The notes below the pieces were generated by a model. The model saw only the letters and a program-made list of their open reading frames with translations, was not told the origin of the DNA and did no database searches. From Marivita lacus (GTDB lineage Bacteria > Pseudomonadota > Alphaproteobacteria > Rhodobacterales > Rhodobacteraceae), in the NCBI RefSeq assembly GCF_014637725.1, contig NZ_BMFC01000001.1:188632-252631 (forward strand): a stretch of DNA of 64,000 nt, given 5' to 3'. The translations under genes and the position numbers were made by a program. Of the stretch, positions 1 through 8,887 are shown in pieces (positions within the stretch are counted from its first letter, which is position 1; every line of letters starts with the position of its first letter).

Positions 1-2870
1 ACGTGATCGAGCAGCTGGCCGCGCAGCTGGCCCAACTGGCCCGACAGGCGCGACAGGCCGCCCGCTACCGTGCGATTGGCGAAGAACTGCGCCATGCCGA
101 GGGGCTGCTTCTGTATCGCCGCTGGAAAGACGCTGACCTCTCCCGCGCCGAGGCCGATGCGCAGCTGCGCGAACGCACCACCGAGGCCGCCCGCGCCGAA
201 GCCGCCGCGCGCGAAGCGACCAAGTCGCGCGAATTGGCCAATGCCGCCCTGCCCGCATTGCGCGAGGAAGCCGCCATTGCTGCGGCCATCGTGCAACGCC
301 TCTCGCTCCAGCGTGACACGCTGTCCGAACAGGAACGCCGCGCGGCAGATACCATCGAAACACTGACCCGCCGCATCGACCAGATGACCAAGGACATGGA
401 GCGCGAAAGCGGCCTGAACCACGACGCGGGCGAGACCATCCAGCAGCTTGAATGGGAAGCGCGCGAACTGACCAAAGCGGCAGAGGGTCACGACGACAAG
501 CTGGCGGCAGCAATCGAAGCGGCGCAGGAAGCAGGCGCGGTGCTGCAAGCCCGCGAAGCCGATCTGAGCCAGCAGACTGAAGACGTGGCGCGCCTAGCCG
601 CGCGGCACCAGTCGGCGCACAGGCTCTTGTCCGACAGCCAGAAAACGCTCGACCGCAACGAGGCGGATGCGGTGCGCGCGCGCGATGCGATGGCCGCTGC
701 GAAACAGGCCCTGACCCACGCCAACCAAACTGCCGCCATAGCCGAGACCGAACAGGCAGCGGCGCAGGATCTGGCCGAACGCGCTGATCAGGTGCTGACC
801 GAGGCCGAAGCCGCCCGCGCAGAAACCCAGTCACGCGAGGCCGATGCCCGCGCCGAACGCTCCGAAGCCGAAGGCGAGATGAACGCGCTGAGCGCCGAGA
901 CCACCGCGCTTGCCCGGCTGCTGGATCGGGACACCGCCGAGGGTGGGCAAATCCTTGACCGTTTGCAGGTCGAACAGGGGTTCGAAAAGGCGCTTGGCGC
1001 GGCTTTGGCCGATGACTTGCGGGCCCCCGAAGTGGAGGGTGATGGCCCGACCGGCTGGACGGCGCTGCCGCGCTACGACACCAATCAGCCCTTGCCGCAG
1101 GGGATCACCCCGCTGACCAACCACGTGTCCGTTCCCGAAGTGCTGGAACGGCGCATGGCACAGATCGGTCTGGCTGACCCGGACGATGCCGCGCGGCTGC
1201 AACCGTTGTTGAAACCCGGTCAACGGCTGGTCAGCCTTGAAGGCGATCTGTGGCGCTGGGACGGGTATCGCGCATGGGCCGAGGATGCGCCTTCTGCCAC
1301 CGCGCTGCGGCTTGAACAGTTGAACCGGCTGGAATCGCTCAAGCAGGAAACCGCCCGCGCCTCTGCCCGTGTCGATGGTGCGCGTGCCGCACATGAAAGC
1401 CTGACCCAGCGGATGACCGATCTGGCGATGGCGGAAAAAGCCGCACGGCAGGCGCGGCGTGATGCCGATGCCGCGGTCACAGACGCCGCGCGCAAGCTCA
1501 GCCGGGCAGAGGCTGACCGCGACATGGCCGAGGGCAAGCTGGAAAGCCTGTCGATGGCCGTCAAACGCTACGAGGACGAAGCGACCACGGCGCGGGCGCA
1601 ACTTGTCGAGGCCCAGCGCGCTGTTGCCGACCTTGATGATCTGGACTCGGCCCGCGCCGAGGTCGAAGATCTCAAGATGACGGTCGAAGCCGCGCGCATG
1701 ACGATGATGTCGCGCCGGTCTGCGCAAGATGAATTGCGCCGCGAGGGCGATGCCCGCAAGGGTCGGTCGCAACAGGTCACCAAGGAACTCAGCGGCTGGC
1801 GTCACCGTCTTGAGACCGCCGAAAAACGCAGCGCGGAACTGGCGGACCGCCGCGCAGCCGCGCAGGCCGAACTCGACAACGCTTCAAGCCTGCCCGAAGA
1901 ACTGGCCACCCAGCGCGAGAGCCTTGGATACGAGATCACTCAGGCCGATGCCCGCAAGTCCGCGGCAGAAGACGCGCTCTCCGCCGGCGAAGCTTCACTC
2001 CGCACGGCGGATCAGGTGGAACGCGAAGCCGAGCGCACCGCGTCCGAGGCCCGCGAAGCCCGTGCTCGATCAGAGGCCCGTGCCGAAGCCGCGCGCGATG
2101 CGGTCAACGCGGCGGCAGTGCGGATCGCGGACGAGCAGGAAACCAGCCCGACCAGCCTCTTGCAGAAACTGGGCGCGGACCCGGACAACCTGCCCCGCGC
2201 CGAAGCGATTGATGCCGATGTGAACCGGCTCAAGCGACAGCGCGACGCCTTGGGCGCCGTGAACCTGCGCGCCGAGGAAGACGCCCGCGAGGTGCAGGAA
2301 GAACATGATACGCTTCTGAGCGAAAAGCTGGACCTCGAAGAGGCGATCAAGACGCTGCGATCCGGCATAGCCAGCCTCAACCGCGAAGGGCGTGAACGCC
2401 TTCTGACCGCGTTCGAGCAGGTGAACAGCAATTTCACCCTGCTCTTCACCCATCTCTTTGGCGGAGGTGAGGCCAGCCTTGTGATGGTGGAAAGCGACGA
2501 TCCGCTCGAAGCCGGACTGGAAATCATGTGCCAGCCGCCGGGCAAGAAGCTGTCGACCCTGTCGCTGCTGTCAGGTGGCGAACAGACCCTGACCGCGTTG
2601 GCGCTGATCTTTGCGGTGTTCCTTGCAAACCCCGCGCCGATCTGCGTGCTGGACGAGGTGGACGCGCCGCTGGACGATGCCAACGTCACGCGCTTCTGCG
2701 ACCTGCTGGACGAGATGTGCCGCCGGACGGAAACGCGGTTCCTGATCATCACGCACCACGCGGTCACCATGTCTCGCATGGACCGGCTGTTCGGGGTCAC
2801 GATGCAGGAACAGGGCGTCAGCCAGCTTGTATCGGTCGACCTCAAGAAAGCGGAACGCCTCGTCGCGTAA
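1..2870 (+). CDS. smc: Chromosome segregation protein Smc (3' part, start outside window)
   Basis: This is the C-terminal ~955 residues of the SMC ATPase that, with ScpA and ScpB, compacts and segregates the chromosome. The N-terminal Walker A head lies upstream of the window. The visible part has long Ala/Glu/Arg-rich coiled coils, interrupted at about residues 309-413 by a non-coiled stretch that fits the hinge. A second coiled arm follows. The C-terminal head carries the ABC signature LSGGEQ near residue 860, the Walker B stretch CVLDEVDAPLDD and a downstream ITHH switch. The frame is open from the first base and stops with TAA. Identity is very secure; only the true start cannot be seen. 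Confidence 0.97.
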   Translation, partial: VIEQLAAQLAQLARQARQAARYRAIGEELRHAEGLLLYRRWKDADLSRAEADAQLRERTTEAARAEAAAREATKSRELANAALPALREEAAIAAAIVQRLSLQRDTLSEQERRAADTIETLTRRIDQMTKDMERESGLNHDAGETIQQLEWEARELTKAAEGHDDKLAAAIEAAQEAGAVLQAREADLSQQTEDVARLAARHQSAHRLLSDSQKTLDRNEADAVRARDAMAAAKQALTHANQTAAIAETEQAAAQDLAERADQVLTEAEAARAETQSREADARAERSEAEGEMNALSAETTALARLLDRDTAEGGQILDRLQVEQGFEKALGAALADDLRAPEVEGDGPTGWTALPRYDTNQPLPQGITPLTNHVSVPEVLERRMAQIGLADPDDAARLQPLLKPGQRLVSLEGDLWRWDGYRAWAEDAPSATALRLEQLNRLESLKQETARASARVDGARAAHESLTQRMTDLAMAEKAARQARRDADAAVTDAARKLSRAEADRDMAEGKLESLSMAVKRYEDEATTARAQLVEAQRAVADLDDLDSARAEVEDLKMTVEAARMTMMSRRSAQDELRREGDARKGRSQQVTKELSGWRHRLETAEKRSAELADRRAAAQAELDNASSLPEELATQRESLGYEITQADARKSAAEDALSAGEASLRTADQVEREAERTASEAREARARSEARAEAARDAVNAAAVRIADEQETSPTSLLQKLGADPDNLPRAEAIDADVNRLKRQRDALGAVNLRAEEDAREVQEEHDTLLSEKLDLEEAIKTLRSGIASLNREGRERLLTAFEQVNSNFTLLFTHLFGGGEASLVMVESDDPLEAGLEIMCQPPGKKLSTLSLLSGGEQTLTALALIFAVFLANPAPICVLDEVDAPLDDANVTRFCDLLDEMCRRTETRFLIITHHAVTMSRMDRLFGVTMQEQGVSQLVSVDLKKAERLVA

Positions 2871-2911
2871 ACGTGTCTCCTCGTGTGGGCTTATTCAGCT
2901 AGGCTGCTCGC

Positions 2912-3268
2912 ATGACACGATTTGCCTTGGCTCTTGCCCTGATCCCCGCCGTTCTGAGCGCCCAGCAATGGGAACCTCGGGACACCGACGCGCTGTTCGA
3001 GCAGGCCGCGTTGGACAGCCTGTTGCGGGGGACGACCATCACCTTTTTCGACGAGGGCCAATCGGAGTTCTTTGCGGATGGCCGATATACCTACACCTAC
3101 GCAAACAATGACGGCACCGGGTACGGCTATTTCACCGTCATGGAGGACAGCACGATCTGTGTCGAATTCGTCACGGGTTTCTCGCGCTGTGATCTTTACG
3201 TCACGGATGCGTCGGGGCGACTGATCGTTATCACGGCTTCCGGTGATCGGTTTCCCACACGTCCCTGA
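2912..3268 (+). CDS. Small secreted protein of unknown function
   Basis: This is a 118-residue protein whose first 17 or so residues (MTRFALALALIPAVLSA) form a clear Sec signal peptide, so the mature protein should be periplasmic or secreted. The mature part is acidic and rich in Tyr, Thr and Asp, with two cysteines about 10 residues apart in an ICVEF...SRCDLY context that could form a disulfide. It sits 41 bases after smc in the same direction and may be read through from it. I recognise no named domain. The pattern of a Tyr-rich strand followed by a Cys pair resembles small secreted proteins seen in other Rhodobacterales, but that is only an impression. Confidence 0.75.
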   Translation: MTRFALALALIPAVLSAQQWEPRDTDALFEQAALDSLLRGTTITFFDEGQSEFFADGRYTYTYANNDGTGYGYFTVMEDSTICVEFVTGFSRCDLYVTDASGRLIVITASGDRFPTRP

Positions 3269-3377
3269 TCAACGACAACTGGAGCGGGTGCCCACACTGT
3301 GACGATGGGGCATCAGCGCGTCTTTTCGGCCAGTTTCCGCTTAATTTAACCAATTGATGACATTCATTACCCGCGAG

Positions 3378-3392
3378 TTAACCGTTTGTTAT
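3378..3392 (+). promoter_or_regulatory. CtrA-like half-matched box TTAA-N7-TTAT
   Basis: The sequence reads TTAA, seven bases, then TTAT. This matches seven of the eight conserved bases of the alphaproteobacterial CtrA box TTAA-N7-TTAA. It lies about 60 bases upstream of the receiver-domain gene. The surrounding stretch is A+T-rich, so a chance match is quite possible. Confidence 0.25.
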
Positions 3393-3452
3393 CTACTCGG
3401 AGCGGACTCTGTGCCCTCAGGGACCACACACCATGAAAGACCGCCTGACCCC

Positions 3453-3815
3453 ATGAACGTGCTGATCGTGCAAAACGACGCCAAGCTTGGCTATATCTGG
3501 CAACGCCATTTGCAACGGCACGACCATGTTGCGGATGTGGCGCTGGATCAGGACAGCGCGATCAACCACCTGCACGAACACTATTACCCGATCATCATTC
3601 TTGATGTGGTTCTCGAAGGCGGCAGCGCCATCGCGGTGGCGGATTACGCAAGTTACCGGCATCCCGACGCCCGCGTGATCTTTGTCACCAACACGAGCTT
3701 TTTCTCGGACGGGTCGATTTTCCAGCTCTGCGCGAACGCCTGCGCCTTTGTGCCCATCGCGACCCAGCCCGAAGACCTGGCCGCGATGGTCGAGCATTAC
3801 GCGAAGACCGGCTAG
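3453..3815 (+). CDS. Stand-alone receiver-domain protein, atypical
   Basis: This is a 120-residue protein that is just a CheY-like receiver domain with no output domain. The start is set at the ATG giving MNVLIVQND, because the usual receiver begins there; an in-frame ATG 99 bases upstream would add an unlikely N-terminal tail. The phospho-acceptor is Asp51 (IIILDVVLEG) and Thr79 fits the conserved Thr/Ser. The acidic pocket is reduced to QND, and the invariant Lys before Pro (usually KPF or KPI) is Val100 in FVPI. Loss of that Lys suggests weak or phosphorylation-independent signalling. Its TAG shares the palindrome CTAG with the stop of the converging gene. Confidence 0.8.
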   Translation: MNVLIVQNDAKLGYIWQRHLQRHDHVADVALDQDSAINHLHEHYYPIIILDVVLEGGSAIAVADYASYRHPDARVIFVTNTSFFSDGSIFQLCANACAFVPIATQPEDLAAMVEHYAKTG

Positions 3816-4801
3816 ATTGAGGCCAGATGCTCTCGTCCATGCGGGGCATCGAAATCAAGCACAGGGTTGATCGGAATGATCCGGTTTGGATTGATGGTGT
3901 CGTGGCTGTAATGGTAGTGGCGCACGATGTGATCAAGGCTCACGGTGCCCGTCACTCCCGGCCATTGATAGAGCTCGCGGGTATACCCCCAGAGGTTCGG
4001 GTAATCGACGATCCGCCGCTTGTTGCACTTGAAGTGCAGGTGATACACCGAATCGAAGCGGACAAGCGTGGTGAACAGCCGCCAATCAGCCTCCGTGATG
4101 TTCGGCCCGACCAGATAGCGCTGCGATGACAGAATGCCCTCCAACCAGTCCAGGCTTTCGAACAGCGGCACAACCGCCTCGTCATAAGCCTCTTGATTGG
4201 TGGCAAAACCGGCCTTGTAGACACCATTGTTGACCGTGTCATACACGCGGGCATTCACCCTTTCGATCTCCTCGCGCAGCGTCACCGGCCAGAAATCCTG
4301 CGTGTCTCCGGTGATCCCGTCGAAGGCCGAGTTCAGCATCCGGATGATTTCCGAGCTTTCGTTCGACACGATGGTCTCGCGCTGCTTGTCCCAAAGGATC
4401 GGCACGGTGACGCGACCCGAAATTTCGGGGTCCGCCTTCAGATAGATGTCACGGGCAAAGGTCAGACCATGGAGAGTGTCGCCCGTGGCGCCCGGAAAAT
4501 CGCTGTCAAACGTCCACCCGTCCCCAAGCATGTCCGGATGTACAACCGACACACCGATGTGGTCTTCCAGCCCCTTGATGGCGCGGAAAATCAGCGTGCG
4601 ATGCGCCCAAGGGCACGCAAGGCTGACATAAAGATGATAGCGACCGGACTCGGCCGGGAACCCGCCCTCGCCTGACGGTCCCGCGCTTCCGTCCGTGGTG
4701 ATCCAGTTGCGGAACTTTGCCGTGCTGCGCTCGAACTTGCCGCCAGAGCTTTTCGTGTCGTACCACTGGTCCTTCCAGACGCCGTCTACCAACAATCCCA
4801 T
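3812..4801 (-). CDS. Glutathionyl-hydroquinone reductase (YqjG/ECM4-type glutathione transferase)
   Basis: This 329-residue protein belongs to the Xi/omega-class glutathione transferases that reduce glutathionyl-hydroquinones with glutathione. It has the family's long N-terminal segment (GLLVDGVWKDQWYDT) and the thioredoxin-fold active-site motif SLACPWAHRT, with the nucleophile Cys63. The helical C-terminal domain ends in VNGVYKAG- and YQWPGV-type motifs typical of ECM4 proteins. The start is the ATG at 4801; an upstream in-frame extension is rich in Cys and Arg and looks non-coding. The gene stands alone and converges on the receiver gene, sharing the CTAG that contains both stop codons. 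Confidence 0.9.
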   Translation of the reverse strand: MGLLVDGVWKDQWYDTKSSGGKFERSTAKFRNWITTDGSAGPSGEGGFPAESGRYHLYVSLACPWAHRTLIFRAIKGLEDHIGVSVVHPDMLGDGWTFDSDFPGATGDTLHGLTFARDIYLKADPEISGRVTVPILWDKQRETIVSNESSEIIRMLNSAFDGITGDTQDFWPVTLREEIERVNARVYDTVNNGVYKAGFATNQEAYDEAVVPLFESLDWLEGILSSQRYLVGPNITEADWRLFTTLVRFDSVYHLHFKCNKRRIVDYPNLWGYTRELYQWPGVTGTVSLDHIVRHYHYSHDTINPNRIIPINPVLDFDAPHGREHLASI

Positions 4802-5100
4802 ATCATGTTCCCTTCCTGTTGCCCAACAATCTAGGCCCACGGTGCGTTCCCGGAAACGCCCACACCCGCGCAGACAGGTCCGGGTTTGCGCACAGACCTT
4901 GCAGGCGGCCACTTGTCCTCACCTTTGGACCCAGAGACCTTGGCTTTGAGCGAAGACCGGTGTAAGCGCTGCCTCGAACATGGAGCGGGGCTGCGACCCT
5001 GCTGGCTCTTCCGGCCGCCGATCCGCCGGACAAACCGTCAAACGACGACACGGACAAAGACCGCGCCTTCCCATCGCGGCCTACGGGCAAAGAACTGTTC
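4802..5100. other. Divergent intergenic region with no recognised element
   Basis: This stretch of about 300 bases separates the divergent glutathionyl-hydroquinone reductase and SulP genes, so it must hold both promoters. I could not pick out a convincing -35/-10 pair, a palindrome or a small gene in it. The open frames that cross it have no ribosome binding site and unusual composition. Confidence 0.5.
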
Positions 5101-6591
5101 ATGATCTCTATCGCAAAATACCGTCACCAGTGGACGGACAACATCCGCGGCGACCTTCTCTCCGGTCTTGTGGTGGCGCTGGCCCTCATCCCCGAAGCGA
5201 TCGCGTTCTCGATCATCGCGGGCGTTGACCCCAAGGTGGGTCTTTATGCGTCGTTCTCGATTGCCGTCATCACGGCGATAACGGGCGGACGGCCCGGCAT
5301 GATCTCGGCGGCAACGGCCGCGACGGCGGTGCTGATGGTCACACTCGTGCGCGATCACGGGCTGGAATACCTGCTTGCCGCGACAGTGCTCGCAGGGCTC
5401 ATGCAGATCGCCGCCGGCTTTCTGCGGCTCGGATACGTCATGCGGTTCGTGTCGAAATCGGTGATGACGGGCTTTGTGAACGCGCTCGCCATCCTGATCT
5501 TCATCGCGCAATTGCCTGAACTTGATCCAAGCCGCGTACCGATGCTGACCTATGCGCTGGTGGCGTCCGGGCTGGCGATCATCTATCTGTTTCCATTGCT
5601 CACCAAAGCCATTCCCTCTCCTCTGGTGACGATCATCGTCCTGACCGCCATTGTGGTCGCGATGGGCTGGGATGTGCGCACTGTCGGCGATATGGGCGAT
5701 CTGCCCGATACGCTGCCGGTGTTCCTGATCCCCGACATCCCGCTGACCTTCGAGACATTGCAGATCATCTTCCCCTACTCGGTCGCCGTTGCCGTCGTCG
5801 GCCTGCTCGAAAGCCTGATGACCCAGCAGATCGTCGATGACCTGACCGACACCACCTCGAACCGCAACCAGGAGTGCATCGGCCAGGGGCTTGCCAACAC
5901 CGCCACCGGTTTCATCGGCGGCATGGCGGGCTGCGCGATGATCGGGCAGTCGATCATCAACGTGAAATCCGGCGGGCGCGGACGGTTGTCCAGCTTTGCA
6001 GCCGGGGTGTTCCTGCTGATCATGGTGGTGGCGCTGGGTGATATCGTGGCAATCATTCCGATGGCAGCACTTGTCGCGATCATGATCATGGTTTCCATCG
6101 GCACGTTCTCTTGGTCCTCGATCAAGAACCTGCGCGATCACCCGAGATCGTCGTCCATCGTCATGCTCTCGACCGTGTTCTTCGTCATCTACACCCACAA
6201 CCTCGCCATTGGCGTTCTGGTCGGCGTGCTCTTGTCCGGCATCTTCTTTGCCTGGAAAATCTCGCAACTGTTCCGCGTCCGCTCGACAATCACACCGGAC
6301 GGCAACCACCGCACCTACATCATCGAAGGACAATTGTTCTTTGCGTCCTCCGAAAACTTCATGAAGGCCTTCGACTTCAAGGAAGCGCCCGAGAAAGTCA
6401 CCATCGACCTCAGCCGCGCCCATATCTGGGACATTTCATCGGTTGCAGCGTTGGACATGGCTGTGCTCAAGTTCCGCAGGGAAGGCGCAGAGGTCGAACT
6501 GATCGGCCTGAACGAAGCCTCGGAAACCATCGTCGACAAGCTTGCCATCCATGACAAGCCCGGCGCGATGGATGACTTGATGAGCCACTAG
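5101..6591 (+). CDS. SulP family anion permease with C-terminal STAS domain
   Basis: This 496-residue inner-membrane protein is of the SulP/SLC26 family. These proteins carry sulfate, bicarbonate or other anions, and the substrate cannot be read from sequence. About ten to twelve hydrophobic segments fill residues 20-385, including the stretches [17 protein letters not shown] and [12 protein letters not shown] that are characteristic of the family. The last ~110 residues form a cytoplasmic STAS domain with the [14 protein letters not shown] helix. The gene is followed after 12 bases by a universal stress protein, so the two are very likely co-transcribed. No carbonic anhydrase gene is adjacent, which would have hinted at bicarbonate. 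Confidence 0.92.
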   Translation: MISIAKYRHQWTDNIRGDLLSGLVVALALIPEAIAFSIIAGVDPKVGLYASFSIAVITAITGGRPGMISAATAATAVLMVTLVRDHGLEYLLAATVLAGLMQIAAGFLRLGYVMRFVSKSVMTGFVNALAILIFIAQLPELDPSRVPMLTYALVASGLAIIYLFPLLTKAIPSPLVTIIVLTAIVVAMGWDVRTVGDMGDLPDTLPVFLIPDIPLTFETLQIIFPYSVAVAVVGLLESLMTQQIVDDLTDTTSNRNQECIGQGLANTATGFIGGMAGCAMIGQSIINVKSGGRGRLSSFAAGVFLLIMVVALGDIVAIIPMAALVAIMIMVSIGTFSWSSIKNLRDHPRSSSIVMLSTVFFVIYTHNLAIGVLVGVLLSGIFFAWKISQLFRVRSTITPDGNHRTYIIEGQLFFASSENFMKAFDFKEAPEKVTIDLSRAHIWDISSVAALDMAVLKFRREGAEVELIGLNEASETIVDKLAIHDKPGAMDDLMSH

Positions 6592-6603
6592 GGGGACTGC
6601 ACA

Positions 6604-7461
6604 ATGACAACCAACACACTCATCGCCCTTGTCGATGGCTCGGCCTATTCAGAAAGCGTCTGTCGACACGCGGCTTGGATTGCCAAGAAAAACGACTGGG
6701 CCGTCAAGGTCTACCACGTCATGGGGCGTCGCGACGCCGTCGAAAAGCAGGATCTCTCCGGCGCGATCAAGCTGGGGGCCCGCACCGCGCTGCTCGAACA
6801 GCTTTCTGAACTGGACGCCGCCCGCGCCAAGCTGGCCCACGAACACGGACGCGCCATCCTCGAAGATGCCAAGACGATCATCAAGGAGGAAGGAGACATC
6901 GCTGTCGAAACCCGCCTGCGTCAGGGCGATCTGGTCGAGACCGTGACCGCCAAGGAAGACAGCGGCGACATGATCGTCATCGGCAAACGCGGCGAAGCGG
7001 CTGGCCTTGCGATGGAGCATCTGGGGTCGAACCTCGAACGGATCGTCCGCGCCAGCCACAAGCCTGTCTTCATCGCCAGCCGTGCATTCAAGCCGATCCG
7101 GTCGATCCTCGTTGCCTTCGACGGTGGTCCGTCATCGCTCAAGGCCGTCGATTACATCGCCCGCAGCCCCGTGTTTGCGGGCCTGTCGGTCGCGCTTGTC
7201 TTTGCAGGCAAGAAGACAGCGACCATTGAGAAATCCCTGTCGGATGCGGCGGCAACGCTCAAGGCGGGGGGATTCGATGCGGATACCGTCATTCAAAGCG
7301 GCGAGCCTGAAAAGGTTCTGGCTCAGATGGCCTCGACCGGTGACCACGATCTGCTGGTGATGGGTGCTTATGGCCACAGCCGGGTGCGCAGTTTTATCAT
7401 CGGATCGACCACCACGGAAATGTTGCGCTCCTGCAAGGTGCCGGTCCTGATCATGCGCTGA
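6604..7461 (+). CDS. Universal stress protein with two tandem UspA domains
   Basis: This 285-residue cytoplasmic protein consists of two UspA folds, about residues 1-150 and 155-285. Both halves end in a glycine-rich nucleotide-binding loop: VIGKRGEAAG near residue 125, and MGAYGHSRVRSFIIGSTT near the C-terminus. The second fits the G-2x-G-9x-G-S/T pattern of ATP-binding members. Tandem Usp proteins of this size often sit with transporters and respond to stress or energy state. Here the SulP permease is 12 bases upstream, and a ribosome binding site (GGGGGAC) precedes the ATG. The stop codon lies in a hairpin shared with the converging gene. Confidence 0.93.
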   Translation: MTTNTLIALVDGSAYSESVCRHAAWIAKKNDWAVKVYHVMGRRDAVEKQDLSGAIKLGARTALLEQLSELDAARAKLAHEHGRAILEDAKTIIKEEGDIAVETRLRQGDLVETVTAKEDSGDMIVIGKRGEAAGLAMEHLGSNLERIVRASHKPVFIASRAFKPIRSILVAFDGGPSSLKAVDYIARSPVFAGLSVALVFAGKKTATIEKSLSDAAATLKAGGFDADTVIQSGEPEKVLAQMASTGDHDLLVMGAYGHSRVRSFIIGSTTTEMLRSCKVPVLIMR

Positions 7462-7476
7462 GGCCTCGCGCCTCAG
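7458..7476. terminator. Hairpin spanning the stop codons of two converging genes
   Basis: CTGAGGC, a five-base loop and GCCTCAG form a perfect 7-bp stem. The TGA of the universal stress gene lies in one arm and the TGA of the minus-strand membrane protein lies in the other. No U-tract follows directly on either strand, so it would be a weak bidirectional terminator at best. Confidence 0.5.
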
Positions 7477-7706
7477 GACCGAAGCTTTTGCACGATCCAG
7501 ATCACGATCATCGCCCCCAGAACCGCACCGACCAGCCCCGCCACCGCACCCGTGGCGGCCAGCAGCAGCCGGATCAGCAGACCTCCGATCAAGGCTCCGG
7601 CCACACCGACCATGACGGTCTGAAGCGTTCCCATCTCAACCCGCATGAAGCGCGTCGCGAGGAAACCCGCAGCAGCGCCGATCACCAACAGAACCAGGAT
7701 TCCCAC
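7473..7706 (-). CDS. Small GlsB/YeaQ/YmgE-type membrane protein
   Basis: This 77-residue protein is almost entirely hydrophobic, with three predicted membrane segments separated by glycine-rich turns (GAAAGFLATR, GVAGALIGGLL, GAVLGAMIVIWIV). Length and pattern fit the GlsB/YeaQ/YmgE stress-associated membrane proteins. Their molecular role is not established, although they are often induced by osmotic or envelope stress. It is the last gene of the minus-strand cluster that starts with the deformylases. A second protein of the same general kind lies immediately upstream, three bases away, so the two may have arisen by duplication or may act together. Confidence 0.75.
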   Translation of the reverse strand: MGILVLLVIGAAAGFLATRFMRVEMGTLQTVMVGVAGALIGGLLIRLLLAATGAVAGLVGAVLGAMIVIWIVQKLRS

Positions 7707-7709
7707 GGT

Positions 7710-7970
7710 CTATCTCCTCCGCCGGTCGCGCACCGACGCGCGCCAATGGGTCGGCACGATGATCAGCGCACCCAGCGACGACACGATGGCGTTCATGCCC
7801 GGTGACCCGAAGCCGATACCGAACATGATCCGCACGAAATAGGCGAGGAACGCCCCACCAACGCAGATGATGATGCTTTGCAGGATGCCGTTATTGGTAA
7901 AGCCGGTTTTTTCCGAGATATAGCCGACGATGCCGGCGATCACGACGGTACCCATCAGGACCATGAACAT
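7710..7970 (-). CDS. Small membrane protein, GlsB/YeaQ-like
   Basis: This 86-residue protein has three hydrophobic segments and a basic tail (ASVRDRRRR). The start is taken at the ATG at 7970, which lies two bases beyond the stop of fmt; a longer reading would overlap fmt and add a non-membrane, Arg-rich leader. A second ATG two codons on is possible. The sequence GIVGYISEKTGFTNNGILQSI resembles the GlsB/YeaQ/YmgE family but is less typical than its neighbour. It probably belongs to the def-def-def-fmt transcript, although nothing links it functionally to formyl-methionine metabolism. Confidence 0.7.
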   Translation of the reverse strand: MFMVLMGTVVIAGIVGYISEKTGFTNNGILQSIIICVGGAFLAYFVRIMFGIGFGSPGMNAIVSSLGALIIVPTHWRASVRDRRRR

Positions 7971-7972
7971 GG

Positions 7973-8884
7973 CTATTCTCCTACCCGTGTGCCCTTCGGA
8001 ACAGCCATCCCGCGCAGGAACGTCTCCTTGTCCTGCGCGCCTTTGCCTGCGCGTTGCGCTCGGGTAATGGTAACCGCTCCTGTTCCACAAGCAATGGTGA
8101 AGGCGTCATCGAGGACAGTTCCGGCGAAGCCGCTTTGATCGGACAGGGCGCTGCCCAGCAGTTTGACCCGCTCCGGACCGATCATCGTCCAGGCACCGGG
8201 GAACGGGGACAGGCCCCTGATCTGGCGATCCACCTCGATGGCCGGGCGGGCCCAGTCGATATGCGCCTCGGCCTTGTCGATCTTTTGGGCATAGGTGATG
8301 CCCGCATCCGGCTGCGCCTCGGCGGTCAGATCGTCGATCCGGGCCAGCGCCTGCACGATCAGGTCCGCGCCCATTGCGCTCAGCCGGTCGTGCAATGCGC
8401 CCGTGGTCTCGGTTGCGCCAATCAGGGTCGCCTGGCGCAAGAGCACAGGCCCGGTGTCGAGTCCCGCTTCCATCTGCATGATGCAGATGCCGGTCTCCGC
8501 ATCCCCTGCCATGATCGCGCGGTTAATGGGCGCCGCTCCGCGCCAGCGCGGCAGGAGCGAGGCGTGGATGTTCAGGCAGCCGTGTTTCGGCGCGTCCAGC
8601 ACCGCCTGCGGCAGGATCAGGCCATAGGCCACCACCACGGCAATATCCGCGCCCAGCGCTGCAAACGCATCCTGTGCGTCGGCATTCCGCAAGCTGGTCG
8701 GGTGGCGCACCTCAAGACCCAAGGCCTCGGCGCGGGCATGCACCGGTGTCGGGCGGTCCTTCTTGCCGCGTCCGGCAGGGCGCGGCGGCTGGCAATAGAC
8801 AGCGGCAATCTCGTGGCCCGCTTTGACCAAAGCATCCAGCACCGGAACCGAGAAATCGGGCGTGCCCATGAAGATGATCCGCAT
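7973..8884 (-). CDS. fmt: Methionyl-tRNA formyltransferase
   Basis: This 303-residue cytoplasmic enzyme transfers the formyl group of 10-formyl-tetrahydrofolate to Met-tRNA(fMet) for translation initiation. The N-terminal formyltransferase domain starts [19 protein letters not shown] and contains the hallmark [14 protein letters not shown] region with the catalytic Asn-His-Asp set (LNIHASLLP). The D-T-G-P motif AGLDTGPVL is also present. The C-terminal domain follows from about residue 205. Length is normal for the family. The gene lies three bases downstream of the last of three peptide deformylase genes, so the enzyme that adds the formyl group and those that remove it share one transcript. 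Confidence 0.97.
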   Translation of the reverse strand: MRIIFMGTPDFSVPVLDALVKAGHEIAAVYCQPPRPAGRGKKDRPTPVHARAEALGLEVRHPTSLRNADAQDAFAALGADIAVVVAYGLILPQAVLDAPKHGCLNIHASLLPRWRGAAPINRAIMAGDAETGICIMQMEAGLDTGPVLLRQATLIGATETTGALHDRLSAMGADLIVQALARIDDLTAEAQPDAGITYAQKIDKAEAHIDWARPAIEVDRQIRGLSPFPGAWTMIGPERVKLLGSALSDQSGFAGTVLDDAFTIACGTGAVTITRAQRAGKGAQDKETFLRGMAVPKGTRVGE

Positions 8885-8887
8885 GTC

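Noticed and set aside
831-1805. Long minus-strand frame opposite smc (324 codons).
   Set aside because: It has no ribosome binding site or recognisable domain and is fully antisense to the Smc coiled coil.
5038-6423. Long open frame on the minus strand opposite the SulP gene (461 codons).
   Set aside because: It is His- and Asp-rich with no domain, runs antisense to a clear SulP gene, and reflects the high G+C content of the coding strand.
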